DNA of 64,000 nt from Hyphomicrobiales bacterium. Its GTDB lineage: Bacteria > Pseudomonadota > Alphaproteobacteria > Rhizobiales > Rhizobiaceae. The DNA is taken from positions 1-64,000 of the forward strand of contig UBMU01000012.1 of assembly GCA_900466605.1 (NCBI GenBank), read 5' to 3'. Under the pieces are notes generated by a model. The model was not told where the DNA came from. It ran no database searches and saw only the letters and a program-made list of their open reading frames with translations. The position numbers and the translations under genes are program-made. Positions within the stretch are counted from its first letter, which is position 1. Each line of letters starts with the position of its first letter. Of this stretch, positions 9,869 through 18,998 are shown one piece after another.

Positions 9869-10609
9869 GGGTCACCTCGTTCAGTGGGAGATGTGGATCG
9901 CATCAAGTTGGACGCGCAGACGGAATCAGCACTTTCCAGTCTAGTGTGCCTTGATCTGAGAACATAAGAAACTGTGTCTGACAAAATCGTCTATTTCGGC
10001 GACGGCCGTCCCGTCGAGTGCCAATACTTGGTTGCCGGGGGTCGCTATGCGGTTTGGGCGAGGTCCCGGCAACTTCTGCATTGCATGAAACTGTCGGCGA
10101 TGAATTGAAAGTTCTCTCAAAAGTGTGATCGGCGGCCCGCCAGTTCAAGTGGGTCGGCCTTTGCAGACACGAGGTTTACAGACATTCGCGGCGGCGCAGG
10201 TTCCGTAGAGCCTCGCCTGCGACACTTGCTCCGGAATGAGATCTCTACCGGCATTGCATCAGCGGTGTTTTAATCATGAAGTGCCAAATGACCGCTCTTC
10301 TTTGGCACACACGGAGTAGACTTCAGGTTTCCAACTCATTTGAAGTCCAATTCGCATCTAGCCCCCGCTGGACGTTCTGAGGGGCGAGGTTATCGCCAGC
10401 GCGACACTCACGCATGTGAACTTCCCCCTCGATCTTTCCGTCCTACGCGACTTGACCTCGCCGACGCGTGCCTCGAAGAAAGGGACGAGCCATCTCCAGC
10501 CAGAGGAGGGGCTCAGGATCATGGAGACTGAACACGTCGATGCTGCCCTATTGCAGAAGACACTAAGGCATTGCATCTTGCTAATTGAGGAGCGCCAAGG
10601 GGAACATAG
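9869..10609. other. Intergenic region upstream of the cold-shock gene
   Basis: This is about 740 bp with no well-supported gene. It probably includes a long 5' leader of the cold-shock mRNA, as is common for csp genes. Two weak short frames (9974-10108 and 10416-10628) are listed separately. Confidence 0.5.
9974..10108 (+). CDS. Possible 44-aa ORF
   Basis: A GTG-initiated frame of 44 codons with genome-like third-position G/C use encodes a short peptide beginning VSDKIVYFGDGRP. No ribosome-binding site of note and no recognised family. It may be a gene remnant. Confidence 0.2.
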   Translation: MSDKIVYFGDGRPVECQYLVAGGRYAVWARSRQLLHCMKLSAMN

Positions 10610-10628
10610 ATGGCAACAGGTACAGTGA
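10416..10628 (+). CDS. Possible leader ORF overlapping the csp start
   Basis: An open frame of up to 70 codons (an internal ATG at 10521 gives about 35) ends 19 bases inside the cold-shock gene in another frame. The overlap could allow translational coupling, but no homology is recognised and it may be part of the untranslated leader. Confidence 0.2.
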   Translation: MNFPLDLSVLRDLTSPTRASKKGTSHLQPEEGLRIMETEHVDAALLQKTLRHCILLIEERQGEHRWQQVQ

Positions 10629-10819
10629 AATTTTTCAACGCCGACAAAGGCTTTGGCTTCATCGCGCCCGACAACGGGGCAGCCGATGTGTTTGTGCACA
10701 TTTCTGCGCTGCAGGCCTCTGGCATTCAATCGCTCAGGGACGGTCAAAAGGTCTCCTTCGATACCGAGCCGGATATGAGGGGCAAGGGTCCGAAGGCTGT
10801 CAACATCGTGCTGAAGTGA
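10610..10819 (+). CDS. Cold-shock protein, CspA family
   Basis: The 69-residue protein is one cold-shock domain (OB fold) with the RNP1-type motif KGFGFIAP (near residues 13-20) and RNP2-type DVFVHIS (near 26-32). These proteins bind single-stranded RNA and DNA and melt mRNA structure. The start is supported by AGGGGA seven bases before the ATG. The gene stands alone, with a long leader upstream and two hairpins downstream. Which csp paralogue it is cannot be told from sequence alone. Confidence 0.95.
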   Translation: MATGTVKFFNADKGFGFIAPDNGAADVFVHISALQASGIQSLRDGQKVSFDTEPDMRGKGPKAVNIVLK

Positions 10820-10873
10820 ACACCGGCAAGCCAATCCACCGCGATCACTTCTTCAAACGTCCTTCTGGGCTAC

Positions 10874-10895
10874 CTCGGTCTGATCGTTGACCGAG
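10874..10895 (+). terminator. Hairpin downstream of csp
   Basis: A perfect 7-bp stem, CTCGGTC (10874-10880) with GACCGAG (10889-10895), and an 8-base loop. There is no U-run, so it may be an mRNA 3'-end stabiliser rather than a strict terminator. Confidence 0.45.
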
Positions 10896-10915
10896 AGATT
10901 GAACTCAGAGACAGC

Positions 10916-10937
10916 GAAGGCACCGCTAGGTGCCTTC
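10916..10937. terminator. Perfect 9-bp hairpin between convergent genes
   Basis: GAAGGCACC (10916-10924), loop GCTA, GGTGCCTTC (10929-10937). It lies between csp and the convergent end of the nine-gene operon, so it could serve both strands. A T-run is absent. Confidence 0.55.
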
Positions 10938-11141
10938 TAGTAATGTTGAATGATCTCCAACCCGGATGGAGCGTCAGGCGTTCCGGCATATGACGTGCGC
11001 GGCACCAAGCGTGGGCCATGCTGAGCGTCTGCACCATAAATGGCCGACTTGGGAGGTGCGATCCTGAGGAGCGCGGCACTGCTCCAACGGCGCTTGCGAC
11101 AAGCAAAAAAGCAACCGCTTTTGCGTTTCCTTAAACTGTAC

Positions 11142-11675
11142 CTACCGAAATAGGCTCTCGACATACTCGCGACCAAGCCCGACTTTCTCGTAGTGGTCGC
11201 GACAAAGCGCGATGTAATTGTGGACGTCGAAGAACCCATCTGGCTCGCCGTTGTCATCAAGCCAAATCAATGGTCCCTTGACTTGGAAGAACACCTTCAT
11301 CGGTTCTTCATGCTCATAGGCGACCAGCGTGTGGCCCTCACCCGGCGTTTCGTAGACGAAATCACCGGCCGTCGCCGTCCAGTCGTGCTCGAGGTATCCC
11401 CACTTGCCCGAGATTGTATAGGCAAAGACCTCATGCGGGTGATAGTGCCGGTTTACGAGCCCTGCCTTCTTGGCCATCAAGATGTCGCACCACCTGTTTT
11501 GCGTTGGCGAGATCCAGAGCGGTCGCGAGGAAACAGTATCGGTAAATGGCACGTAGTAGCGCTCATCCTCCGTTGGTGCATTCTGGAGGTACACCTCGGG
11601 CAACGCGTCTGGCTGGAAGACCTTGCTGATCGGCTTTAAGTCCTTCCAGAATTCTGTGGTCGCGAGTTCAGGCAT
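11142..11675 (-). CDS. Cupin dioxygenase, 2,4'-dihydroxyacetophenone dioxygenase-like
   Basis: This 177-residue cupin resembles 2,4'-dihydroxyacetophenone dioxygenases, which cleave the side-chain C-C bond of hydroxylated aryl ketones to an aryl carboxylate and formate. The segment GLVNRHYHPHEVFAYTISG supplies the histidines expected to bind non-heme iron, and KWGYLEHDW plus an ETPGEGHTL stretch match the second cupin motif. Start 11675 was chosen for its GGGAGG site; a longer frame overlaps the upstream gene. It is the last gene of the operon, 22 bases after the ThDP enzyme. Substrate identity is inference, and it could be a related cupin hydrolase. Confidence 0.82.
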   Translation of the reverse strand: MPELATTEFWKDLKPISKVFQPDALPEVYLQNAPTEDERYYVPFTDTVSSRPLWISPTQNRWCDILMAKKAGLVNRHYHPHEVFAYTISGKWGYLEHDWTATAGDFVYETPGEGHTLVAYEHEEPMKVFFQVKGPLIWLDDNGEPDGFFDVHNYIALCRDHYEKVGLGREYVESLFR

Positions 11676-11697
11676 GCTTTCCTCCCTTTGTAAGTCT

Positions 11698-13419
11698 TCA
11701 GGTGCGCACACGCACATCGAGCAGGGCCAGGCTGCGCGTCTCATCGATGTGATGAATGGCGCGTTGAAGCGCGGCCTTAAGATCGGCGCCGCGCGCTACT
11801 CTTTCGGCATGAGCCCGGCTCGCCATTGCAATCCTCGTAAAGTCCGGGACAGGAGCAAGCGACGTCAGCGGCATCCGGTTTGACTTGGCGGCATAGCCGT
11901 CCGGATAGATGCCGACGACCGATTGGCGCACAGCCCCCCATTCTGCATTGTTAACGATGATCACTAGGATCGGCAGCGCCAGCGCCTCGGCAATCTGATG
12001 GCAGGCAACTGGATTGGAAAAGATGTACGAACCATCCCCCATCGTCGCCACGATCAGGCGGTCGCGATCAGCGAGTTGCATCCCGAGTGCGGCCGGGAAT
12101 GCCCAGCCAAGCCCACCGGAATGCGGCTCCTGATACCAGGCGCGATGATCACAGAGTTTCATCGGGGCAAGCGGACATCCAAGCTCTGACAACACGGTTG
12201 CCGGGCGTCCGGCTATCATCTCGGAGAGTGCATGGCTTACCCACTCCTTGGTCATAGGCTCACCGCATCCAGCCTCCCCCCGTTTCAGCATCACCGCGCG
12301 TGCTTCTGTATTTCCCTTGGAGACAGACCTTGCTCGCGCCGGAACGTCTGCCCCCTTCGACAGGCCCGACATCGCCTCACGCAATGCAACCAGTCCGTCG
12401 GCGACGTCGCAGGCGATCGTCACATCGGACCGGAAATATCGAACTGGAAACCGCTGAAACAATGGATCCTGCCCGAGCTGGATGACCTTGCATCCCTCCT
12501 TCAACCTATGGATATCGGGCGACCATGGAGCGAGTGCATCGACAAGCAGCACAACATCGGCCTCGGCTAGCAAAGGCGCCGGGTCGGCCTGCGCTGCCAT
12601 CGCGTGGTCAGTCGGAAGCGCCAGCTGGACTGCCCAATACTGGCAGACCGGAATTGCCCAGTCCGCTGCGATCGCACTAAGCGCTGCAAAGCCCTCCTCT
12701 GATCCGGCACCGCGCTGGGCGAAGATCACCGGACGACGCGCAGACGAGAGCAGCCGTGCAGCCTCACCGACCGCCGTTGCATCAGGCGCATGGAGAGCCG
12801 GCTGCATTCGGCATTGATCCTGCAGGCGTTCTGTCGGACAGGGTTTGCAGAGAACCTCGCGCGGCAGGCTCATGTAAACTGGCCCGCGTGGCGTCGACAT
12901 CGCTACCGCATGTGCCCGGTCGACCATGTCAGGCACGTGCTCCGGAAAGCGCAATTCGTCGTCCCACTTTACGGCCTCACGCACCAGGGCGGTCTGGTCG
13001 CGCATCTCCTGGCCCCACCCGATCGGCACCGTTCGCGACCCGAGGTGCCCCTTCTCCGAAACCGGTGTCTTGCCTGAAAAAAGCAACACGGGAACATGCT
13101 CGGTCGCAGCGTTGATCGCCCCGATGGCACAATTTGCAAGCCCTACATTTGTGTGTGCCATGACTGCCTGGGGACGTTTCGTCGCCAGATAATAGCCGTG
13201 CGCCATTCCCATCGCCGCACTCTCGTGTGGAATGACAATCGCCTCCGGCAGCGGGATGCCCCTTGCTTCGGCCTCGGCCAACCCTTCGATGATCGGCGGG
13301 AAGTCAGTTCCCGAATTTGCGAATATGTAGTCGACGCCGATAGCTTTCAGGCGTGCCAGCAGTGCTCCGCCCGCCGTCATCGTCTGATCTAGGGTTTTGC
13401 GCTCACCCTTGCTTTCCAT
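11698..13419 (-). CDS. ThDP-dependent enzyme (benzoylformate decarboxylase/acetolactate synthase superfamily)
   Basis: The 573-residue protein has the three-domain layout of ThDP decarboxylases and carboligases. The PYR domain is N-terminal with the cofactor-activating Glu near residue 66 (IPHESAAMGMAHG), followed by a central domain, and a C-terminal PP domain with the metal/ThDP motif GDGSYIF ending in NN (VIIVNNAEWG). It could decarboxylate a 2-keto acid or split/join aryl aldehydes, like benzaldehyde lyase. Sitting between an SDR and a dihydroxyacetophenone-dioxygenase-like cupin, it probably acts on an aryl ketone side chain (inference). A housekeeping acetolactate synthase is unlikely in this context because no small subunit is present. 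Confidence 0.85.
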   Translation of the reverse strand: MESKGERKTLDQTMTAGGALLARLKAIGVDYIFANSGTDFPPIIEGLAEAEARGIPLPEAIVIPHESAAMGMAHGYYLATKRPQAVMAHTNVGLANCAIGAINAATEHVPVLLFSGKTPVSEKGHLGSRTVPIGWGQEMRDQTALVREAVKWDDELRFPEHVPDMVDRAHAVAMSTPRGPVYMSLPREVLCKPCPTERLQDQCRMQPALHAPDATAVGEAARLLSSARRPVIFAQRGAGSEEGFAALSAIAADWAIPVCQYWAVQLALPTDHAMAAQADPAPLLAEADVVLLVDALAPWSPDIHRLKEGCKVIQLGQDPLFQRFPVRYFRSDVTIACDVADGLVALREAMSGLSKGADVPARARSVSKGNTEARAVMLKRGEAGCGEPMTKEWVSHALSEMIAGRPATVLSELGCPLAPMKLCDHRAWYQEPHSGGLGWAFPAALGMQLADRDRLIVATMGDGSYIFSNPVACHQIAEALALPILVIIVNNAEWGAVRQSVVGIYPDGYAAKSNRMPLTSLAPVPDFTRIAMASRAHAERVARGADLKAALQRAIHHIDETRSLALLDVRVRT

Positions 13420-13433
13420 ATTCCCACCCCCGC

Positions 13434-14204
13434 CTAAACGCTCATGCCGCCATCCACCATGAGCGTCGTTCCAGTCACGAAGCTCGACTGGTCAGAGGCG
13501 AGGTAGAGAACGGATTTGGCGACCTCTTCTGGCGTGCCGTGTCGTCCCAGAGGGATGATCCGATTGAAGAACTCGGTGCCATCACCACCGATTGCAGCTC
13601 CCAGTCGCTGTTCAACAGCGAACTGGAAGCTGTTGTCGATCGGACCCGGATGAATAGTGTTGACGCGGATGCCGCGCGGCGCCAGTTCCTTGGCAAGACA
13701 GCGCATCAGACCGACCTGCGCGTGTTTGGCGGTGATGTAGGCATATACGCCCGCATCACCCCGAACACCTGCGACAGAGGATGTAATCACGATACTGCCG
13801 CCATCATTCATGACCGGTACACCGAATTTCGCAGCAAGGAACGCTCCCTTGACGTGGACTGCCTGTACGGCGTCGAAAACATCTTCCGGATAGGTTTCTA
13901 TCGATGACACCGCGCCGAAGTTGCCGGCATTGGAAAACAGAACATCAATCGGACCGAACCGCTGAGCTGTCCGTCCGACGTAACGCGCGACATCCGCTGC
14001 TCGTGACACATCTGCCTCAATCAACTCCACCCGATCCGTCGGCAGGTCCGCCGCTGCCTCTTCAAGTGCTTTCAACGAAAGATCGATGAGCGCAACGTTT
14101 GCGCCTTCTGAAACAAAGAGCCTGGCAGCTGCCAAGCCAAGACTTCCTGCACCGCCAGTTACGACGCAGGTCTTTCCGTCAAGGCTACCCAAAGCTCTCT
14201 CCAT
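13434..14204 (-). CDS. Short-chain dehydrogenase/reductase
   Basis: This classical SDR of 256 residues has a Rossmann motif TGGAGSLG (16-23), SNAG (92-95) in place of NNAG, the catalytic Ser near 143, Tyr156 and Lys160 (YITAK), and the PG motif in NTIHPGPID. It oxidises or reduces a secondary alcohol with NAD(P). Its start overlaps the aldehyde dehydrogenase stop by one base, so both are translated from one message. A role in oxidising a hydroxyl on the imported aryl compound is inferred from the operon. Confidence 0.92.
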   Translation of the reverse strand: MERALGSLDGKTCVVTGGAGSLGLAAARLFVSEGANVALIDLSLKALEEAAADLPTDRVELIEADVSRAADVARYVGRTAQRFGPIDVLFSNAGNFGAVSSIETYPEDVFDAVQAVHVKGAFLAAKFGVPVMNDGGSIVITSSVAGVRGDAGVYAYITAKHAQVGLMRCLAKELAPRGIRVNTIHPGPIDNSFQFAVEQRLGAAIGGDGTEFFNRIIPLGRHGTPEEVAKSVLYLASDQSSFVTGTTLMVDGGMSV

Positions 14205-15655
14205 CAGATCGGATAGTGGATCGGGCCATCCTGAATGGTGATCCAGCGCAGTTCGGTAAATTCTGCAATTCCCGCTTTGCCGCCAAAGCGGCCGTAGCCG
14301 GAATCCTTTACTCCGCCGAACGGCATCTGCGCCTCATCGTGGACTGTCGGGCCGTTAATGTGGCAAATACCGGACTCGATCCGCCTCGCAACGGACATGG
14401 CGCGGTTCACGTCTTTTCCAAACACCGCCGACGACAGCCCGTACTCTGTGTCGTTGGCAACACGAACGGCTTCGTCGAGCGAGCCTACACGCACCACCGA
14501 GACGACCGGCCCGAAACTCTCCTCGCCATAAATGCGCATGGCAGGGGTTACGCGGTCGAGCAGCGTGGCATCGACAATAGTGCCATTCACATCGCCGCCG
14601 GCAGCAAGAACCGCTCCCTTGGAAACAGCATCACGTACCAGCGCGTCGATGCGCTGGGCTGCTCGCGTATCAACGACCGAGCCGAGTGGTGTGTTTGCCT
14701 TGCGCGGATCACCCGCCTTGAGCGTCTTTACCTTCTCTGCCAATGCGGCGACAAACCTGTCCGCGATCGTCTCGTCGACAACAATGCGCTCGGTTGACAT
14801 GCAGATCTGACCCTGGTTCATGTAGGCCCCGAACGCTGCGGCGGCGACCGCCTGCTCAATGTCGGCATCATCCAGAACGACGAAGGGCGCCTTGCCTCCG
14901 AGCTCCAGCAGCACGGGCTTTAGATGGCGGCCCGCTGTTTCGGCGATGATACGTCCAACCCGAGTGGACCCGGTGAAATTGACGCGTCGCACGGCCGGGT
15001 GGGCAATCAGCGCCTCGACGATCTCCCCCGCATCTTCCGGCGCGTTCGACACAGCGTTCAAGACCCCTTCCGGCAAGCCCGCATCATGCAATGCATCAAC
15101 GATCAGGCGGTGGGTCCTTGGGCAGATTTCGGAGGTCTTCATCACCACGGTGTTGCCGCAGGCAAGCGGTGTCGCCAATGAGCGGACACCTAGGATCACT
15201 GGCGCATTCCATGGCGCGATAGAGAGCACCACGCCGGCCGGCTGACGGAGCCCCATCGCAAGGCTCCCTGGCCGATTGGACGGGATGACCTCGCCTGAAA
15301 TCTGTGTTGTCAGCGACGCTGCTTCGCGCAGCATGTCTGCAGCAAGCCCGACATTGAACATTGCCCACCCAGCCGTTGCACCCGTTTCTGCAGCCATGGC
15401 TGCAACAAACTCAGGCGCTCTTTCCTGCAACCGGTCAGCCGCGGCCAAGAGTATCTTGCGGCGTTGACCGGGCCCGGTCGCGGCCCAGGCTGGAAATGCC
15501 TTGGCCGCGGCATTTGCAGCCTGGCGAGCGTCATCCACTGAGGCAGCAGCAACAGTCGAGGCGACTTCACCGGAGATCGGGTTCAAGCGCTCGAAGCTAC
15601 GACCGTCGGTCGCTTCCACTTCAGCATTGTTGATCTTCAAACCAAGCATGTTCAT
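14204..15655 (-). CDS. NAD(P)-dependent aldehyde dehydrogenase
   Basis: This 483-residue ALDH-superfamily enzyme has GSTRVG for the cofactor (near 229), the general-base Glu251 in ELGGK and the catalytic Cys285 in GQICMS. Length and motifs fit the vanillin/salicylaldehyde/benzaldehyde dehydrogenase group, which oxidise aryl aldehydes to acids. The start ATG 15655 has GGAG six bases upstream. It follows livF directly and is coupled to the SDR, consistent with oxidation of an aldehyde released by the ThDP enzyme (inference). Confidence 0.93.
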   Translation of the reverse strand: MNMLGLKINNAEVEATDGRSFERLNPISGEVASTVAAASVDDARQAANAAAKAFPAWAATGPGQRRKILLAAADRLQERAPEFVAAMAAETGATAGWAMFNVGLAADMLREAASLTTQISGEVIPSNRPGSLAMGLRQPAGVVLSIAPWNAPVILGVRSLATPLACGNTVVMKTSEICPRTHRLIVDALHDAGLPEGVLNAVSNAPEDAGEIVEALIAHPAVRRVNFTGSTRVGRIIAETAGRHLKPVLLELGGKAPFVVLDDADIEQAVAAAAFGAYMNQGQICMSTERIVVDETIADRFVAALAEKVKTLKAGDPRKANTPLGSVVDTRAAQRIDALVRDAVSKGAVLAAGGDVNGTIVDATLLDRVTPAMRIYGEESFGPVVSVVRVGSLDEAVRVANDTEYGLSSAVFGKDVNRAMSVARRIESGICHINGPTVHDEAQMPFGGVKDSGYGRFGGKAGIAEFTELRWITIQDGPIHYPI

Positions 15656-15676
15656 GGGGTTCTCCGTGTGGTCAAA

Positions 15677-16390
15677 TCAAACCATCGCACCAAGAAAGGC
15701 ACGCTGTACTGCGGGATCGTTCATCAATTCGCCAGCAGGTCCCTCGCCGGTAATTCGGCCTGCCTCTGCAAGGTAGCCACGGTCGGCGATGGCAAGGCTC
15801 CTCCTGACATTCTGCTCGACGATCAGCAGCGCAAGACCCTTCTCGCGTATCCGGGCGAGGCTCTTGAAGAGTTCACCGACCACCACGGGTGCGAGGCCGA
15901 GGCTCGGTTCGTCGAGCATCAGCAGATCGGGCTTCGACATCAATGCCCGTCCAATTGCCACCATCTGCTGCTCACCACCCGACATTGTGTTGACGAACTG
16001 CCCACCGCGGTCAAAGAGCTTCGGAAAAAGCTCATGCACAAACTGCAAGCTTGTGGCGGCGGAAGCACGTGCCCGTTTCGTGTAGGCGCCAAGCGCCAGA
16101 TTTTCCCTAACCGTGAGGTCGCCGAACACTCCCCTGCCCTCCGGGACGAGCGCAATGCCAGCCTCGACGATATCATGGGCAGCCACACCCGATATTGTCT
16201 TGCCTGCAAAACTCAAAGCGGCGCCAGGGTCTGGACGGGTCATCCCTGCAATCGACTTCAGCAAAGACGATTTGCCGGCTCCATTGGCGCCGAGAATGAC
16301 AACCGTTTCGCCTTTCCCAACTCTGATCGACACGCGGTCGAGCGCATTGTGGCGGCCGTAGTGTAACGAAAGATTGGAAACCTCAAGCAT
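15677..16390 (-). CDS. livF: Branched-chain-type ABC transporter ATPase LivF
   Basis: The 237-residue ATP-binding subunit has Walker A GANGAGKSS, signature MSGGEQQM and Walker B LLMLDEPSLG. LivF is one of two nucleotide-binding subunits of the HAAT importer family, which takes up branched amino acids but in catabolic operons often aromatic acids. I prefer ATG 16390 (GGAG six bases upstream) to the in-frame ATG 16402; either overlaps the end of livG. It belongs to the operon livK-H-M-G-F. Confidence 0.95.
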   Translation of the reverse strand: MLEVSNLSLHYGRHNALDRVSIRVGKGETVVILGANGAGKSSLLKSIAGMTRPDPGAALSFAGKTISGVAAHDIVEAGIALVPEGRGVFGDLTVRENLALGAYTKRARASAATSLQFVHELFPKLFDRGGQFVNTMSGGEQQMVAIGRALMSKPDLLMLDEPSLGLAPVVVGELFKSLARIREKGLALLIVEQNVRRSLAIADRGYLAEAGRITGEGPAGELMNDPAVQRAFLGAMV

Positions 16391-17111
16391 GGCGGTCTCC
16401 AAGATAAGCGCTCACAACATCGGCGTTGGCAAGTGCGTCGGCAGTGGGTGCATCGGCAATCTTTCTGCCAGCGTTCATGACAACGCAGCGGTTACAGACA
16501 GCCCGTATGGCGTCCATCACGTGCTCGACGAGAAGAATGGTCGTGCCCCTGTTCTTCAGGTCGAGGATGAGATCGATCCCGGTTCGCAATTCCGTCGGAT
16601 TTAAGCCCGCAAGCCATTCGTCGAGCAGCAAGAGCTCCGGTTCGGCCGCAAGCGCGCGGGCAAGCTCCATGCGCTTCAGGTCGATATAGGTGAGGTCCTG
16701 GGCCGCCTGGTGGGCGCGGTGACCAAGGCCAACCTCTTCGAGCTTTGCAAGTGCTGCCTCCTCGGCCATGCGCCCCCACAACTTGCGGCGACCGAACGCC
16801 AATGCCACCACGACATTTTCAATTACGGTCAGCGATGGCAAGGCGCGCACCAGCTGGAACGTACGCGCCACTCCTCGTCGCGCTACACAGTCCGGCGCCA
16901 AGCCAGAAATGATCTGATCGCTAAGAGCTATCGTTCCGCCGGTTGGCCTGAGTTGCCCCGAGATCATGTTGATTACCGTGGTCTTGCCTGAGCCGTTTGG
17001 CCCAAGCAGACCAACGACTTCGCCAGGCTCTATTGAAAAGGATAGGGCATTCACAGCCGTCAGTCCGCCGAAACGCTTGGTCAGACCAGAGATCGTCAGC
17101 AGCTCGCTCAT
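16383..17111 (-). CDS. livG: Branched-chain-type ABC transporter ATPase LivG
   Basis: The 242-residue ATPase has Walker A GPNGSGKTT, the LivG-type C-terminal extension ending in AYLGDR, and a Walker B LLLLDEWLAGL. In place of the usual LSGGQ signature the protein shows DLTYIDLKRMELARAL, a degenerate C-loop (an oddity noted again in findings). Its start overlaps the end of livM by four bases, and GGAG lies seven bases upstream. Confidence 0.94.
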   Translation of the reverse strand: MSELLTISGLTKRFGGLTAVNALSFSIEPGEVVGLLGPNGSGKTTVINMISGQLRPTGGTIALSDQIISGLAPDCVARRGVARTFQLVRALPSLTVIENVVVALAFGRRKLWGRMAEEAALAKLEEVGLGHRAHQAAQDLTYIDLKRMELARALAAEPELLLLDEWLAGLNPTELRTGIDLILDLKNRGTTILLVEHVMDAIRAVCNRCVVMNAGRKIADAPTADALANADVVSAYLGDRHA

Positions 17112-18061
17112 TCGGCAACTCCGGGCACTGCTTTGGCCCCGCCATTATGCCGGCGCTTCCAGTTCTCTTCGATGAACGCAAGCACACCACGAGGCAGCAC
17201 GAATACGATCGCTATGAAGAGCAAGCCAAGGATAATTGAATAATGGTTTGGGAAATTGGCGGACAACCACTCGAAGAGCAGAAAGAGCGGTACGGCTCCC
17301 AAAATGGGACCACCGACCCGGTTGGCTCCGCCAAGCAGGGCCATGATCAGCGTCAGAAAGGAGACCGTCGGATTGAAGGCGATCGCAGGCTCCACATAAG
17401 TCCAGCGCGGCGCCTGGATTGCACCGACAAGCGTGATGATAACCGAGCTGACGGCAAATAGCGCAAGCTTCACACGGGCAATATTGATACCGCAATGTGC
17501 GGCTACAACCTCATCATCCCCGATTACCTTTAGTGCCAAACCGGTTCGGCTGCGCGCGACACCCCAGGAGATGAGGAACGTGACCGTGGCCAGTGCCAGA
17601 AGCTGCCAGTATATTCCTTCTGGCGTAACTGGCAAAAAGATGTAGCGGCCAAGCGTGCCCGTCATGTTGACTTCGTACCAGGTCACGAGCTGCCTCACGA
17701 GTTCCGCAAGTCCAAACGTGAAGACCACGAAGTACACACCGGCGAGCCTGAGCGTCGACAAGCCGACGACCAATGCAACTGCCAGACCGATCAGTGCGGC
17801 GGTCAGAAGGAGTACTGGATAAGAAACACTCTCACTGAGGACCGCGCAGGTATAGGCACCGATGCCAAAGAACGCGACGGTTGCTAGCGACACATACCGG
17901 GTTGGACCGGAAAAAAGGGCCCAGGCGGTCGCCAGGGTAACATAGCCGAGCATCCCGATCATCAACGTCACCGTATATGGGCTGGCGTAGAGGGGAAGGT
18001 AAGCCAGGGCAAACACAAGGGCGGCAAGGATGATCGCTTGGGAAAGGGTATGGATGCTCAT
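17108..18061 (-). CDS. livM: Branched-chain-type ABC transporter permease LivM
   Basis: This 317-residue integral membrane protein has about eight to ten hydrophobic segments and the typical LivM core (SLATVAFFGIGAY and the EAA-like loop GLALKVIGDDEVVAAHCGIN). Start 18061 overlaps the livH stop as ATGA; a longer in-frame start lies inside livH and is less likely. It pairs with LivH to form the inner-membrane pore. Confidence 0.95.
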   Translation of the reverse strand: MSIHTLSQAIILAALVFALAYLPLYASPYTVTLMIGMLGYVTLATAWALFSGPTRYVSLATVAFFGIGAYTCAVLSESVSYPVLLLTAALIGLAVALVVGLSTLRLAGVYFVVFTFGLAELVRQLVTWYEVNMTGTLGRYIFLPVTPEGIYWQLLALATVTFLISWGVARSRTGLALKVIGDDEVVAAHCGINIARVKLALFAVSSVIITLVGAIQAPRWTYVEPAIAFNPTVSFLTLIMALLGGANRVGGPILGAVPLFLLFEWLSANFPNHYSIILGLLFIAIVFVLPRGVLAFIEENWKRRHNGGAKAVPGVAE

Positions 18062-18930
18062 CGCGAAGCCCTTCCAAACAGCCCTGCCGGGCGCCACAGC
18101 AAGACAGCGAGGAAAATGATGTAGGTCGCGGCCAGAGTAAGGCCCGGCGCCACAAAGGTTGCCACGAAAGTCTCGACAAGCCCCAGGATCAACCCCGCCG
18201 AAAGTGCTCCAAGTACGTTGCCGACGCCCCCCATAATGACAACGATCAACGCCTTCATGGTGAAGACGACCCCAGAGGTCGCCGTGAATGTCTGGTACAT
18301 CGAGATCACGACACCGCCTGCAGCCGCAAGCGCACCTCCAATCGCAAAGGCCATGCGAGCAGCCTTGTCGACATCAATACCGACGAGAGACGCAGACGAC
18401 GGCGAGACAGAAACGGCGCGCAGTGCCGTACCCCAAAGCGTGCGGGTCAGGGCGAGGTAGATCCCAAGGCCCAGTACCACGGCCATCACAAACGCCAGCA
18501 ACCTGTTTGCGGCGACCGTCGCGCCAAAGATGTTCACGGGAACATTCAGATAGCTGTAGTTCATGAAATTTGCACCAAACATCACCAGCAACACGCCCTG
18601 GATGACGAAGAGCAAACCGAATGTCGCCAGGATCGAGTCGATCTCGAGACTCGCCTTGTCGCGGGCTCGGGCCACAAGCGGTCGCATCATCAGCCCATAG
18701 ACGATATAGCCGAGGACGAAGCCTGCCGGGACGGCAATGAAAAGGCCGAGCACGGGACTGATACCCCAATGTGAAAACATCGCGTAGGCCAGGAATGCCG
18801 CAACAATGATCGTCTCGCCGTAGGCAAGGTTCATGATGCGAGCAATGCCATATTGCAGCGTCAGCCCCATGGCAACGAGGGCATAGGTGCCACCGAGCAC
18901 CAACCCGGTCAGTATGGCCGTGACGAGCAT
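18058..18930 (-). CDS. livH: Branched-chain-type ABC transporter permease LivH
   Basis: The 290-residue permease has about eight TM helices and conserved LivH features (GLVLGGTYALVAMGLTLQYG at the N-terminus, NLAYGE, and an EAA loop around GTALRAVSVSPSSASLVGID). The ATG is preceded by AAGGAGGAGG. It is separated from livK by a strong hairpin. Confidence 0.95.
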   Translation of the reverse strand: MLVTAILTGLVLGGTYALVAMGLTLQYGIARIMNLAYGETIIVAAFLAYAMFSHWGISPVLGLFIAVPAGFVLGYIVYGLMMRPLVARARDKASLEIDSILATFGLLFVIQGVLLVMFGANFMNYSYLNVPVNIFGATVAANRLLAFVMAVVLGLGIYLALTRTLWGTALRAVSVSPSSASLVGIDVDKAARMAFAIGGALAAAGGVVISMYQTFTATSGVVFTMKALIVVIMGGVGNVLGALSAGLILGLVETFVATFVAPGLTLAATYIIFLAVLLWRPAGLFGRASR

Positions 18931-18961
18931 CAGCCTCCTCCTTCAATCAACGTGCTGGAAG

Positions 18962-18991
18962 GGCGGCGCGCATTCCTGGTCGCGCGCCGCC
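18962..18991 (-). terminator. Strong GC hairpin between livK and livH
   Basis: GGCGGCGCG and CGCGCCGCC pair in a 9-bp stem around a ~12-base loop in the livK-livH gap. Such intercistronic hairpins after solute-binding-protein genes usually stabilise the upstream message or attenuate read-through, giving more binding protein than permease. No U-run follows. Confidence 0.65.
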
Positions 18992-18998
18992 TTCGGCG

